Shown here piece after piece: positions 18,517 through 26,644 of a stretch of 64,000 bases of DNA (positions within the stretch are counted from its first letter, which is position 1; each line of letters opens with the position of its first letter). The notes under the pieces are model-generated. The model was not told where the DNA came from and did not search any database. It saw only the letters and a program-made list of their open reading frames with translations. This DNA comes from Nocardiopsis sp. JB363 (lineage in GTDB: Bacteria > Actinomycetota > Actinomycetes > Streptosporangiales > Streptosporangiaceae), in the NCBI RefSeq assembly GCF_900143625.1, contig NZ_FRFF01000133.1, forward strand, positions 62,001-126,000, read 5' to 3'. The translations under genes and the position numbers were made by a program.

Positions 18517-19476
18517 ATGAACGCACCGATCGGACCCACCGACTCCAGCCTCGTACCTCGTTTCGCGGGCCCGGCGACCTTCGCCCGGCTGCCCCGTATC
18601 GACCAGGTGGAACACGCCGACATCGCCGTGGTCGGGGTGCCCTTCGACACCGGTGTCTCCTACCGGCCCGGCGCCCGTTTCGGCCCCTCGGCGATCCGTG
18701 AGGCCAGCCGGCTGCTGCGCCCCTACAACCCCGGCCTGGACGTGTCCCCGTTCGAACACCTTCAGGTGGTGGACGGCGGCGACATCGCGGTGAACCCGTA
18801 CTCCGTCGGGGACGCGGTGGAGACCCTGGACCAGGGCGCCTCCGAGTTCGTGCGGGCCGGGACCCGCCTGGTGACCCTGGGCGGCGACCACACGATCGCG
18901 CTGCCCCTGCTCAGGTCCCTGTACCGCGTGCACGGCCCGATCGCCATGCTGCACTTCGACGCCCACCTGGACACCTGGGACACCTACTTCGGTGAGCCCT
19001 ACACACACGGCACCCCGTTCCGGCGAGCGGTGGAGGAGGGCATCCTCGACACCGAGGCGATCGCCCACGTGGGCACCCGCGGCCCCCTGTACGGCAAGCG
19101 GGACCTGGAGGACGACCGTCGCTTCGGGTTCGGCATCGTCACCGCCGCCGACGTGCTGCGCAAGGGCGTGGACGAGATCGCCGACGCGCTGCGTCAGCGC
19201 ATCGGGAACCGGCCGCTGTACGTGTCGGTGGACATCGACGTCCTGGACCCGGCGCACGCCCCGGGCACCGGCACCCCCGAGGCGGGCGGCATCACGAGCC
19301 GGGAGCTCCTGGAAATCCTGCGCGGGCTCGCCGACCTGAACCTGGTGGGCGCCGACGTGGTGGAGGTCGCCCCGGCCTACGACCACGCCCAGATCACCTC
19401 CACGGCCGCCTCGCACGTGGCCTACGACCTGGTCAGTCTGCTGGCCCTGAACCACCAGCGCACGACGGGAGCCTGA
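18517..19476 (+). CDS. Agmatinase-family ureohydrolase (agmatinase or guanidinobutyrase)
   Basis: A 319-residue binuclear-manganese ureohydrolase that removes urea from a guanidino compound. Metal ligands are all visible: His125 in GGDHT, Asp148-His150-Asp152 in DAHLD, and Asp239/Asp241 in SVDIDVLDP, followed by HAPGTGTPE. Length fits agmatinase and guanidinobutyrase (GbuA). The start ATG at 18517 has AGGAG upstream. The gene is 5 bp from a ThDP decarboxylase and shares the cluster with an aminobutyraldehyde-type dehydrogenase. That set matches the 2-ketoarginine decarboxylase, guanidinobutyraldehyde dehydrogenase and guanidinobutyrase route better than simple agmatine use, but agmatine cannot be excluded by sequence. 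Confidence 0.88.
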   Translation: MNAPIGPTDSSLVPRFAGPATFARLPRIDQVEHADIAVVGVPFDTGVSYRPGARFGPSAIREASRLLRPYNPGLDVSPFEHLQVVDGGDIAVNPYSVGDAVETLDQGASEFVRAGTRLVTLGGDHTIALPLLRSLYRVHGPIAMLHFDAHLDTWDTYFGEPYTHGTPFRRAVEEGILDTEAIAHVGTRGPLYGKRDLEDDRRFGFGIVTAADVLRKGVDEIADALRQRIGNRPLYVSVDIDVLDPAHAPGTGTPEAGGITSRELLEILRGLADLNLVGADVVEVAPAYDHAQITSTAASHVAYDLVSLLALNHQRTTGA

Positions 19477-19481
19477 TCGAC

Positions 19482-21122
19482 ATGGGTGGGAGCGCGCCGC
19501 GCAACGGTGGCGACCTGGTCACCGAGACCCTGACCGCTCTGGGGTCCCGGAGGTGCTTCGGCATCCCCGGCCAGCACGCGTTGGGGCTGTTCGACGCGCT
19601 GCGTCGCGCGCCCGGGCTGCGGTTCGTCTCGGCCAGGGTGGAGAACAACGCGGCCTTTGCCGCGGACGGGCACGCCCGGGTGACCGGCGAGGTCACCCCG
19701 TTGCTGGTCTCCACCGGGCCCGGCGCGCTGCTCACCCTGGCCTCCTTGCAGGAGTCCCGGGCGGCCTCCGCGCCGGTACTGGTGATCAGCAGCCAGGTGC
19801 CCCGTGCGGGACTGGGCGGTGGCCGCCATGGCTACCTGCACGAGCTGTCCGAGCAGTCGGCGTCCTTCGGCAACGTCACCAAGTCGACGTTCACGGTCCG
19901 ATACGCCTCACAGATCCCCTCGGCGCTGACCGAGGCCTGGCGGACCGCAGCCCAGGCTCCCGCCGGCCCGGTGTTGGTGGAGATCCCGCAGGACGTGCTG
20001 CTGGAGCCCACGGTGGTGCCGCCGGTGACGGACGTGTCCGCGGAGCCGACCCCACTGGTTCCACGCGCGGAGGTCGTGGACGAGGCCGCCCGCCTGCTGG
20101 ACGGGGCGCGGCGTCCGGTGGTGCTGGCCGGCGGCGGCGTGAGCCGCGCCGGCGGGCGAAGGGCGCTGTTGGAACTGGCCGAGGCCCTGCGGGCGCCGGT
20201 GGCCACCACCTTCGGCGGCAAGGACGCCTTCCCGTGGGACCATCCGCTCTCGTTGCGGTCGTGGATCGAGGACCGGTACACCACCGAGTACCTGGAGGAC
20301 GCCGACGTGCTCCTGGTGGTGGGCTCGGGTCTGGGCGAGCTGTCGAGCAACTACCACACCATGGCGCCCCGAGGACGTGTGGTGCAGGTGGAGGCCGACC
20401 TCGGCAAGCTCGAATCCAACGTCCCGGCGTTGGGGATCCACGGCGACGCGGCCCTGACCCTGGAGGCGCTGGCCGCGAAGGTGCGGCCACGCGCGAAGGA
20501 CCCCGAGGTCGAGACCGAGGTCGCCCAGGTCAGGGCACGGGTGGCCGAACGGCTGGCCGGGCAGGACCTGGCCGGCGAACAGGCCGTCCTGGCCGCGGTG
20601 CGCGATGCCCTGCCCGACGACGCGCCGAGCTTTTGGGACATGACCGTGTTGGCGTACTGGGCGTGGTCGGCGTGGGACCCGCGCGATGGTGCGATGCACT
20701 CCGCGCAGGGCTCCGGCGGACTCGGATACGGGTTCCCGGCGGCGCTGGGCGCCGCCGCCACCGGAAAGGGTCCGGTGCTGGCGGTCTCCGGTGACGGCGG
20801 TGCCATGTACTCGATCGCGGAGCTGGCCACCGCCCGTCAGCACGACCTGGACGTGACCTGGCTGATCGTCGACGACGGCGGCTACGGGATCCTGCGCGAG
20901 TACATGGAGGGCGCCTTCGGGGAGGCCACCCACACCGAGCTGGTCCGACCCGACTTCGTGGCCCTGGCGGCCTCGTTCGGGGTCCCGGCCACCCTGACCT
21001 CGCCCGAGCGGGTGGGGGCCGACCTGGCCGCCGCGCTGGCCGCCCCGGGCCCGAGCGTGGTGGTGCTGCCCACGCACGTGGGGCTGTTCGCTCCCACGCA
21101 CCTGGACGGTCCCATGTCCTGA
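19482..21122 (+). CDS. Thiamine diphosphate-dependent decarboxylase/synthase (possible 2-ketoarginine decarboxylase)
   Basis: A 546-residue ThDP enzyme of the acetolactate-synthase/AruI superfamily. The three domains are visible: the pyrimidine-binding domain with catalytic Glu54 (ARVENNAAFAADGHAR), a central domain (about 190-330), and the PP domain with the Gly-Asp-Gly motif at 437-439 and IVDDGGYG closing the metal site. In Pseudomonas, AruI decarboxylates 2-ketoarginine to 4-guanidinobutyraldehyde and works with an aldehyde dehydrogenase and guanidinobutyrase; both companions are encoded in this cluster. Other reactions, such as a carboligation like carboxyethylarginine synthase, are possible but the clavam partners are absent. 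Family call is firm, reaction is inferred. Confidence 0.85.
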   Translation: MGGSAPRNGGDLVTETLTALGSRRCFGIPGQHALGLFDALRRAPGLRFVSARVENNAAFAADGHARVTGEVTPLLVSTGPGALLTLASLQESRAASAPVLVISSQVPRAGLGGGRHGYLHELSEQSASFGNVTKSTFTVRYASQIPSALTEAWRTAAQAPAGPVLVEIPQDVLLEPTVVPPVTDVSAEPTPLVPRAEVVDEAARLLDGARRPVVLAGGGVSRAGGRRALLELAEALRAPVATTFGGKDAFPWDHPLSLRSWIEDRYTTEYLEDADVLLVVGSGLGELSSNYHTMAPRGRVVQVEADLGKLESNVPALGIHGDAALTLEALAAKVRPRAKDPEVETEVAQVRARVAERLAGQDLAGEQAVLAAVRDALPDDAPSFWDMTVLAYWAWSAWDPRDGAMHSAQGSGGLGYGFPAALGAAATGKGPVLAVSGDGGAMYSIAELATARQHDLDVTWLIVDDGGYGILREYMEGAFGEATHTELVRPDFVALAASFGVPATLTSPERVGADLAAALAAPGPSVVVLPTHVGLFAPTHLDGPMS

Positions 21123-21491
21123 CCGAACCTCCGTGTCCCGTTCCGGGACATGGGTGCTCCGCGTCGGTGCTCCGAAACCCCGACCGCGGGTGCGCGTCAA
21201 CGGCGACGTGCGTCCTCGGTCCGGCCGGGCACCGGGTGACCGACCAGGAGCACACGCGTCCCGTTCCGGGACGCCGGCCGTCCGCACCGGACGGTCGATC
21301 CCGCTCTCGGGGCGGGCGTCAACGGCGCCGCGCGCCCCGAGAGCACCCGCACACGCCGGCCCCACCAACGGACACCGAAGTCCCCCGAGGGGACGCCGAC
21401 GTTCCGTTCCGGAAGTGGCACGCGCCGACGACGCCGTGTGCCCGCCTCTCCCCGTTCCATCCCCGCTCCGCCATCCCTCAGGAGTACAGCC
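21123..21491. other. Intergenic region with degenerate tandem repeat upstream of NCS1 permease
   Basis: A 369-bp gap in an otherwise compact cluster. No gene is seen. It is filled by the repeat described at 21134-21414. The permease ribosome binding site AGGAG is at 21480-21484. Confidence 0.6.
21134..21414. repeat. Degenerate ~122-bp tandem unit built on CCGTTCCGG palindromes
   Basis: Palindrome 1 is TGTCCCG-TTC-CGGGACA (21134-21150). Palindrome 2 is GCGTCCCG-TTC-CGGGACGC (21256-21274). Each is followed at nearly the same distance (59 and 58 bp) by GCGTCAACGGCG (21194-21205 and 21316-21327). In both cases 52 bases separate that 12-mer from the next palindrome, the third being GTCCCC-CGA-GGGGAC (21380-21394). 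A fourth, TTCCG-TTC-CGGAA, is at 21402-21414. Only these boxes are conserved; sequence between them has diverged. Confidence 0.6.
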
Positions 21492-22997
21492 GTGTCCCAG
21501 TCCCGACCCGCCCCGGTGACGGTGGTGGAGACCCACGGGGTCGCACCGATCCCGGTCTCCGACCAGTCCTCACGCCCCTTCGACCTGTTCCGTCTCGCCT
21601 TCGGCGGCGCCAACACGTTCGCCACGATCATCCTGGGCACCCTGCCCATCGCCTACGGGCTGGGGTTCGCCGCCTCGGCCGCCGCCACGGTGATCGGGGT
21701 GGTGCTCGGGGCGCTCATCCTCTCCCCCATGGCGCTGTTCGGCCCCCGTACCCGCACCAACAACGCCGTCTCCTCCGGGGCGCACTTCGGTGTGGTGGGT
21801 CGCGCCCTGGGCTCGCTGCTGTCGTTGCTGACCGCCGTCACGTTCTTCTCGATCTCGGTGTGGGTGAGCGGTGACGCCATCGTCGGCGCCGCGCACCGGC
21901 TGGGACTGCCCGGCGGTGACGTGCTGCGCGCGATCTCCTACGGCGTGATCGCCGTGGCGGTCTTCGTGGTGTGCGTATACGGCTACCAGTTCATGCTCTT
22001 GATCAACAAGATCGCCGTGGTCGCCGGCAGCGCGCTGATGCTGCTGGGCTTCGTGGCCTACGGGGGCGCGTTCGACCCCTCCTTCGCCGGCAGCGGCGAC
22101 TACATCCTGGGCGGGTTCTGGCCCACCTGGGTGCTGGCCGTGCTGACGGTGATGGCCAACCCGGTCTCTTTCGGCGGGTTTCTGGGCGACTGGTCGCGTT
22201 ACATCCCGGCCACGACCTCCACTCGCCGGCAGTTGGCTGCGCCGTTCATGGCCCAGCTGTGCACCCTGCTGCCGTTCGGGTTCGGGTTGTTCACCGCGAC
22301 CCTGGTCGCCGACCCCAACCGCTACGTGTCCGGGCTGGCCGCGGTCTCCCCCCTCTGGTACGCGTTGCCCCTCCTGCTGGTGGCGCTGGTGGGCGGCCTG
22401 TCCACCGGAACCACGGCGCTGTACGGCACCGGGCTGGACTTCTCCTCGCTGGTGCCGCGCCTGAACCGGGTCCAGGGCACCGTCGTGGTGGGTTTCCTGG
22501 CCTTGGCACTGGTGTTCGTGGGCACGTTCCTGTTCGACTTCGTCGAGACGATCAACGCGTTCGCGATCCTCATCGTCCTGCTCACCTCCCCATGGATGGT
22601 GATCATGATGCTCGGCTACGTATTCCGGCGCGGCCACTACCTGGTCGAGGACCTCCAGGTGTTCAACCAGGGACGCCGAGGCGGCGCGTACTGGTTCCGT
22701 TCGGGGATCAACTGGCGTGCGATGACGGCGTGGCTGCTGGCCGCGCTGGCCGCCCTGCTGTTCGCCAACACCCCACTGCTGGTCGGCCCCCTGGGGAACC
22801 TGGCCGCGGGCATCGACATCAGCCTCCCGGTGGCGCTGCTGACCGCCGCGATCGCCTACCCGGCGGCGCTGTTCCTCTTCCCCGAGCCGCGCTCGGTGTT
22901 CGGCCCGCAGGGGCCGCGCCTGGTGCCGGCCCGCGAGGAGACCGAACCGGCCCCCGTTCCCACCACCGAAGACGCGCCGACCACCGCGTCGCACTGA
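21492..22997 (+). CDS. NCS1 family permease (cytosine/purine permease type)
   Basis: A 501-residue membrane transporter with about 12 hydrophobic segments. The start is the GTG at 21492, with AGGAG 7 nt upstream; an upstream in-frame start would run into the repeat region. The family pattern is clear: RLAFGGANTFATIILGTLP in the first core helix, FGPRTRTNNAVSS, and NPVSFGGFLGDWSRYIP in the middle. NCS1 proteins carry cytosine, allantoin, hydantoins or thiamine precursors with protons or sodium. Being inside the ureohydrolase/decarboxylase cluster, it may carry a related nitrogen compound, giving the cluster two different transporters. Substrate not determinable. Confidence 0.85.
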   Translation: MSQSRPAPVTVVETHGVAPIPVSDQSSRPFDLFRLAFGGANTFATIILGTLPIAYGLGFAASAAATVIGVVLGALILSPMALFGPRTRTNNAVSSGAHFGVVGRALGSLLSLLTAVTFFSISVWVSGDAIVGAAHRLGLPGGDVLRAISYGVIAVAVFVVCVYGYQFMLLINKIAVVAGSALMLLGFVAYGGAFDPSFAGSGDYILGGFWPTWVLAVLTVMANPVSFGGFLGDWSRYIPATTSTRRQLAAPFMAQLCTLLPFGFGLFTATLVADPNRYVSGLAAVSPLWYALPLLLVALVGGLSTGTTALYGTGLDFSSLVPRLNRVQGTVVVGFLALALVFVGTFLFDFVETINAFAILIVLLTSPWMVIMMLGYVFRRGHYLVEDLQVFNQGRRGGAYWFRSGINWRAMTAWLLAALAALLFANTPLLVGPLGNLAAGIDISLPVALLTAAIAYPAALFLFPEPRSVFGPQGPRLVPAREETEPAPVPTTEDAPTTASH

Positions 22998-23026
22998 CCA
23001 CCCACGACTTCGAACGAAGGACCACC

Positions 23027-24460
23027 ATGAACAGCCACGATCCCCTGCACAGCCTGGTCGGCGGCGAACCCCTGCACCCCGCGGGTGGTGCGACCCTGGA
23101 CCTGGTCGACCCCGTCACCGGACAGGTGGCCGGTCGGGCCGGGGTCTGCGGGCCCGCCGAGGTGGAGTCCGCCATGGACTCCGCCGCACGCGCCTTCCGG
23201 ACCTGGCGCCGAGCCACACCGGCACAACGCCAGGACGCCCTGTTGGCGATCGCCGATGACCTGGCCGCGCGTGCCGAGGAGTTCGCCGACGCCGAGTGCC
23301 GCGAGACCGGCAAGCCGCGCTCCTCGTTCCTGGACGAGGAGATCCCCTTCTGCGTGGACACCCTGCGATTCTTCGCCGGGTCCGCCCGACATCTGGAGGG
23401 CAAGGCCGCCGCCGAGTACGCCACCGACCGCACCTCCTGGGTCCGTCGGGAACCGGTGGGCGTGTGCGTGGGCATCACCCCGTGGAACTACCCCCTGATG
23501 ATGGCCGTGTGGAAGATCGGTCCGGCGCTGGCCGCGGGCAACACGGTCGTGCTCAAGCCGGCGGAGAGCACGCCCACCACCACGGTCCTGCTCGCCGAGA
23601 TCGCCGCACGGGCACTGCCCGCCGGTGTGGTCAACACGGTGGTGGGCGACCGCGACACCGGCCGCCTGTTGGTGGAGCACCCGGCCACGCGCCTGGTCTC
23701 GGTCACCGGTTCGACCCGGGCGGGGGCACAGGTGGCCAAGGCCGCCGCCGACGACATCAAGCGGGTGCACCTGGAATTGGGCGGCAACGCCCCGGCCATG
23801 GTCTTCGACGACGCCGACGTGGCCGGCGCCGCCGCCGGTGTGGTCGCGGGCGGTTTCCTCAACGCCGGACAGGACTGCACCGCCGCCACCCGCGTCATCG
23901 TCCAGGAGGGGGTGCACGACGCGTTCGTCGCCGAACTGACCCGCTTGGTCGCGGCGCAGGTCACCGGACTCCCCTCGACCGAAGAGAGCGACTTCGGGCC
24001 GCTCAACAACGCCGACCAGTTCGCCCGGGTCACCGGGCTGTTGGAGCGTCTGCCCGCGCACGCACGGGTGGAGACGGGCGGGCACCGGGTGGGCGAGGCC
24101 GGGTTCTTCCTGGCGCCCACCGTGGTCTCCGGTCTGCGCGCCGACGACGAGATCGTGCTGGAGGAGGTCTTCGGCCCGGTGATGACCGTGCAGCGCTTCG
24201 CGGACGAGGACGAGGCGGTCGAGTTGGCCAACGGGGTCGAGCAGGGGCTCGCCTCGTCGGTGTGGACCCGTGACCACGCCCGGGCGATGCGGGTCTCCGC
24301 CGAGCTGGACTTCGGCGCGGTGTGGCTCAACACCCACGGCGACCTGCTCTCGGAGATGCCGCACGGCGGCTTCAAGCGGTCCGGATACGGCAAGGACCTG
24401 TCGGCCTACAGCCTGGAGGACTACACCCGAGTCAAGCACGTGATGAGCGCCCTGGACTGA
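23027..24460 (+). CDS. Aminobutyraldehyde-type NAD(P)-dependent aldehyde dehydrogenase
   Basis: A 477-residue ALDH. The catalytic pair is Cys284 (NAGQDCTAA) and Glu250 (LELGGNAP); PWNYPLMM marks the coenzyme site, and GFKRSGYGKDLS near the C-terminus is the usual ALDH tail. The QDC and GFKxSGxGKDLS wording is that of gamma-aminobutyraldehyde dehydrogenases (PatD type), which also accept 4-guanidinobutyraldehyde. The ATG at 23027 has GAAGGA upstream; the frame is open over the previous gene but that part is a shadow. It is last in the cluster, 29 bp after the permease gene and followed by a strong terminator, and would oxidise the aldehyde made by the decarboxylase. Confidence 0.88.
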   Translation: MNSHDPLHSLVGGEPLHPAGGATLDLVDPVTGQVAGRAGVCGPAEVESAMDSAARAFRTWRRATPAQRQDALLAIADDLAARAEEFADAECRETGKPRSSFLDEEIPFCVDTLRFFAGSARHLEGKAAAEYATDRTSWVRREPVGVCVGITPWNYPLMMAVWKIGPALAAGNTVVLKPAESTPTTTVLLAEIAARALPAGVVNTVVGDRDTGRLLVEHPATRLVSVTGSTRAGAQVAKAAADDIKRVHLELGGNAPAMVFDDADVAGAAAGVVAGGFLNAGQDCTAATRVIVQEGVHDAFVAELTRLVAAQVTGLPSTEESDFGPLNNADQFARVTGLLERLPAHARVETGGHRVGEAGFFLAPTVVSGLRADDEIVLEEVFGPVMTVQRFADEDEAVELANGVEQGLASSVWTRDHARAMRVSAELDFGAVWLNTHGDLLSEMPHGGFKRSGYGKDLSAYSLEDYTRVKHVMSALD

Positions 24461-24467
24461 CGCCGTG

Positions 24468-24500
24468 CGCGGATCCGCCCGGGTCTAGGGCGGATCCGCG
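24468..24500 (+). terminator. Terminator of the ureohydrolase cluster
   Basis: A perfect 13-bp stem, CGCGGATCCGCCC at 24468-24480 and its complement at 24488-24500, with a 7-nt loop, 7 bp after the aldehyde dehydrogenase stop codon. Confidence 0.8.
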
Positions 24501-24540
24501 TGTGCGCAGCCGGCACCGGATGTCGTGGAGGATGAGTCCG

Positions 24541-25038
24541 TCACCTCAAGGGCCTGTCGTCAACAGGGAGCCGCCACCGCTGTTCAGCGACCTTCGCGGC
24601 CCCCTTGAACTGTTCCTGTGCCGGCGCACCCCAGTCGAGCAGGCGCTCGGCTTCAGGCAGGGAACACCGGCGCCGGATGTGGACCCGGCCGTTGTCCGGA
24701 TCCGGGGTGCGCTCACCGACCTCGACCAACCGGGCAGCCATTCTCAGTTGGGCACGCAGCGGCGGCCCACCGGCCTCGCTCACGCTCTGATAGCCCAGGT
24801 ACACGGGGTCGTCGAAGCGGACCTGGACTTCCTCCCACACCTCACGTTCCAGCGTGGCAACGGAATCCTGATCGATCTCAGGCTCAGGCGTCCCTCCGGG
24901 CAGGTTCCACGCACCGAGTTCCTCGTCGTAGAGCACGACCACGCGCCCCAGATCGTCGAACACATACCCGTACACCTGGGTGATGGGAAGGTCTGCCGGG
25001 GGATATTCGTCGCCGTGCCAGAGGTAGCTGATGGCCAT
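24541..25038 (-). CDS. Nudix hydrolase
   Basis: A 165-residue Nudix protein, expected to hydrolyse a nucleoside diphosphate linked to another moiety. WNLPGGTPEPE (44-54) and the metal helix LEREVWEEV (63-71) form the Nudix box; the spacing between the Gly-Glu part and Arg65-Glu66 is three residues longer than the classic pattern. The mRNA is probably leaderless: TAGGTT lies 6 nt before the ATG at 25038 and no ribosome binding site is seen. Convergent terminators and divergent orientation suggest it is a single gene. Substrate unknown. Confidence 0.82.
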   Translation of the reverse strand: MAISYLWHGDEYPPADLPITQVYGYVFDDLGRVVVLYDEELGAWNLPGGTPEPEIDQDSVATLEREVWEEVQVRFDDPVYLGYQSVSEAGGPPLRAQLRMAARLVEVGERTPDPDNGRVHIRRRCSLPEAERLLDWGAPAQEQFKGAAKVAEQRWRLPVDDRPLR

Positions 25039-25184
25039 ATCCCCAACCTAAGGTCTCAGAGATCGTCACACCGGCAGATCAAGGGGCTGGAACGCCAGAG
25101 GGTGATGATTTTCGAGAAAGCCGCAGAGAAGGAGCCGGCTCGTTGCGGCCCTCGGGTGATGTGCTCTGGCCTAGGGTCGTGGCC

Positions 25185-25736
25185 ATGACTGCGCTGGGAG
25201 GCGATGAACTCCACCCCTGCCGCCCTCGGTTGATCGTGCTGCGCGGTAACTCCGCGTCGGGCAAGAGCACCGTGGCCCAAGCGTTGCGGGCGAGGTACGG
25301 GCGCGGTCTCGCGATCATTTCGCAGGATATGGTGCGTCGCGACATCCTCAAGGAGAGGGACCTCCCGGGCGGCGTCAACATCGATCTGCTCGACCTCATG
25401 GCCCGCCACTCTCTGGAACACGGCTTCCATGTCGTGGTGGAAGGCATCCTCTACGTCGCCCATTACGGGGACATGCTCACCCGCCTGGTGGACGACCACC
25501 GGGAGACGGCGCACTGCTATTACTTCGACGTCCCGTTCGCGACCACACTGGAGCGGCACACCACCAAGCCCATCGCCGACGTGGTCGGGGAAGCCGATCT
25601 GCGCCGGTGGTGGCGGCCTCGCGACCTGCTCCCCAACGGAGTGGAGAGGCTCATCGACGAGCACAGCGGCATCGAGCACAGCGTGGTGCGGATCCTGAAC
25701 GACTGCGGCTTGGTGACGCGTGAGCCCCGCGTCTGA
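25185..25736 (+). CDS. P-loop kinase-like ATPase
   Basis: A 183-residue P-loop protein with Walker A GNSASGKST at 21-29, SQDMVRRDIL at 47-56, and a C-terminal region with WWRPRDLLP near 145. The fold resembles small-molecule kinases of the zeta-toxin/chloramphenicol-phosphotransferase-like group, which phosphorylate nucleosides, antibiotics or similar compounds; no substrate motif is recognised. The ATG at 25185 is chosen because TAGGGT (25172-25177) stands 7 nt before it, a leaderless arrangement; an in-frame TTG at 25143 is less likely. It is divergent from the Nudix gene. Confidence 0.75.
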   Translation: MTALGGDELHPCRPRLIVLRGNSASGKSTVAQALRARYGRGLAIISQDMVRRDILKERDLPGGVNIDLLDLMARHSLEHGFHVVVEGILYVAHYGDMLTRLVDDHRETAHCYYFDVPFATTLERHTTKPIADVVGEADLRRWWRPRDLLPNGVERLIDEHSGIEHSVVRILNDCGLVTREPRV

Positions 25737-25812
25737 GCGCTCGTCCCCTCAAGAGCGCCGCAGCGTCCTGGCCGGCACGGAGGTGGCCCCTCCTGATTAC
25801 CCGCCGGCTTCG

Positions 25813-26433
25813 TCAGACCTCGGCGGGTCCGCGCGTGCGCAGGTGGGACCAGGTCAGTTCGGCGACGTGCCCGGCCATGGTGTCGGGCGTCTCGTCCGGG
25901 TGATCCAGGAGCCAGTCGGCGAAGGCGTCGGCGGTGCTCACCGCCACCCGGGCCAGCAGTTGGGCGTCCCGGGTGTCCATGTCGCCGTAGTCGTCGCGGG
26001 TGCAGGCGGTGATGAGCTCGGCCATCTCCGAGGTGACACGGTCGCGCACGCGGGCGGTCTCGGCCTCGAAGGGCTGTCCCTGGGCGGCGGCCCGCCGGTA
26101 GAGGACGGTCCAGCTCTCCCGGTTGTCGACCACGAACGCGAAGAAGGCGCGCATGCCTCGGCGCAACGGGTCGTCGTCGGTGGGGCGGGGTGCGTGCACG
26201 GCGGCGCGGATGGCCTCGACGAGGCGTTCCATCTCCCGGCGCACACAGGCGGTGAAAATACCCTCCTTGGAACCCAGGTAGTGGTACACGGTGGGTTTGG
26301 AGGTCCCGGCGGCCACCGCGATCTCCTCCACGCTGACGGAGTGGTAATCGCCCCGGGAGAACGCGGAGACGGCGGCGTCGATCAGTTGTTGTTCCCTGAC
26401 CTCGCGCGGGAGTCTGCGTTGTTTGGTCTTCAC
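25813..26433 (-). CDS. TetR/AcrR family transcriptional regulator
   Basis: A 206-residue TetR protein. The N-terminal HTH is intact: REQQLIDAAVSAFSRGDY, then VEEIAVAAGTSKPTVYHYL and SKEGIF. The C-terminal ligand domain is of the common AcrR type with an alanine-rich last helix. The start is placed at the GTG 26433 because TAGGGT lies 8 nt upstream (leaderless); the open frame continues 46 codons further upstream, with a low-quality Pro/Arg-rich sequence that is unlikely to be protein. Its target is not obvious: both neighbours are separated by terminators. Confidence 0.83.
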   Translation of the reverse strand: MKTKQRRLPREVREQQLIDAAVSAFSRGDYHSVSVEEIAVAAGTSKPTVYHYLGSKEGIFTACVRREMERLVEAIRAAVHAPRPTDDDPLRRGMRAFFAFVVDNRESWTVLYRRAAAQGQPFEAETARVRDRVTSEMAELITACTRDDYGDMDTRDAQLLARVAVSTADAFADWLLDHPDETPDTMAGHVAELTWSHLRTRGPAEV

Positions 26434-26594
26434 GTGAACCGACCCTAACGGGATCGGTGGAAGTGGCGAGGGGGCGCCGGAGTCGAGTCGGGTCGCGCGC
26501 TTCGGGGTCGGTCGGTGTCGCGCGTGTGACCTGTGCGCCCGTGCCCGCAATGGTTTCGGCGGGTGGCGCATCCCACACTCCGAGAGGTTTGAAT

Positions 26595-26630
26595 GGGCGG
26601 ATTCCGCACGGTGGTGCGCGGGATCCGCCC
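26595..26630 (-). terminator. Terminator of the dimethylargininase-like gene
   Basis: A 13-bp stem with one G-T pair, GGGCGGATTCCGC at 26595-26607 pairing with 26618-26630. It lies 14 bp beyond the stop of the minus-strand gene and upstream of the TetR promoter. Confidence 0.65.
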
Positions 26631-26644
26631 CTTTCGTTCGGTCG

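Noticed and set aside
18517-21122. Clavulanic-acid-type gene pair (proclavaminate amidinohydrolase plus carboxyethylarginine synthase)
   Set aside because: The two enzyme families do match, but no beta-lactam synthetase or clavaminate synthase gene is present, and the neighbouring aldehyde dehydrogenase fits arginine catabolism better.
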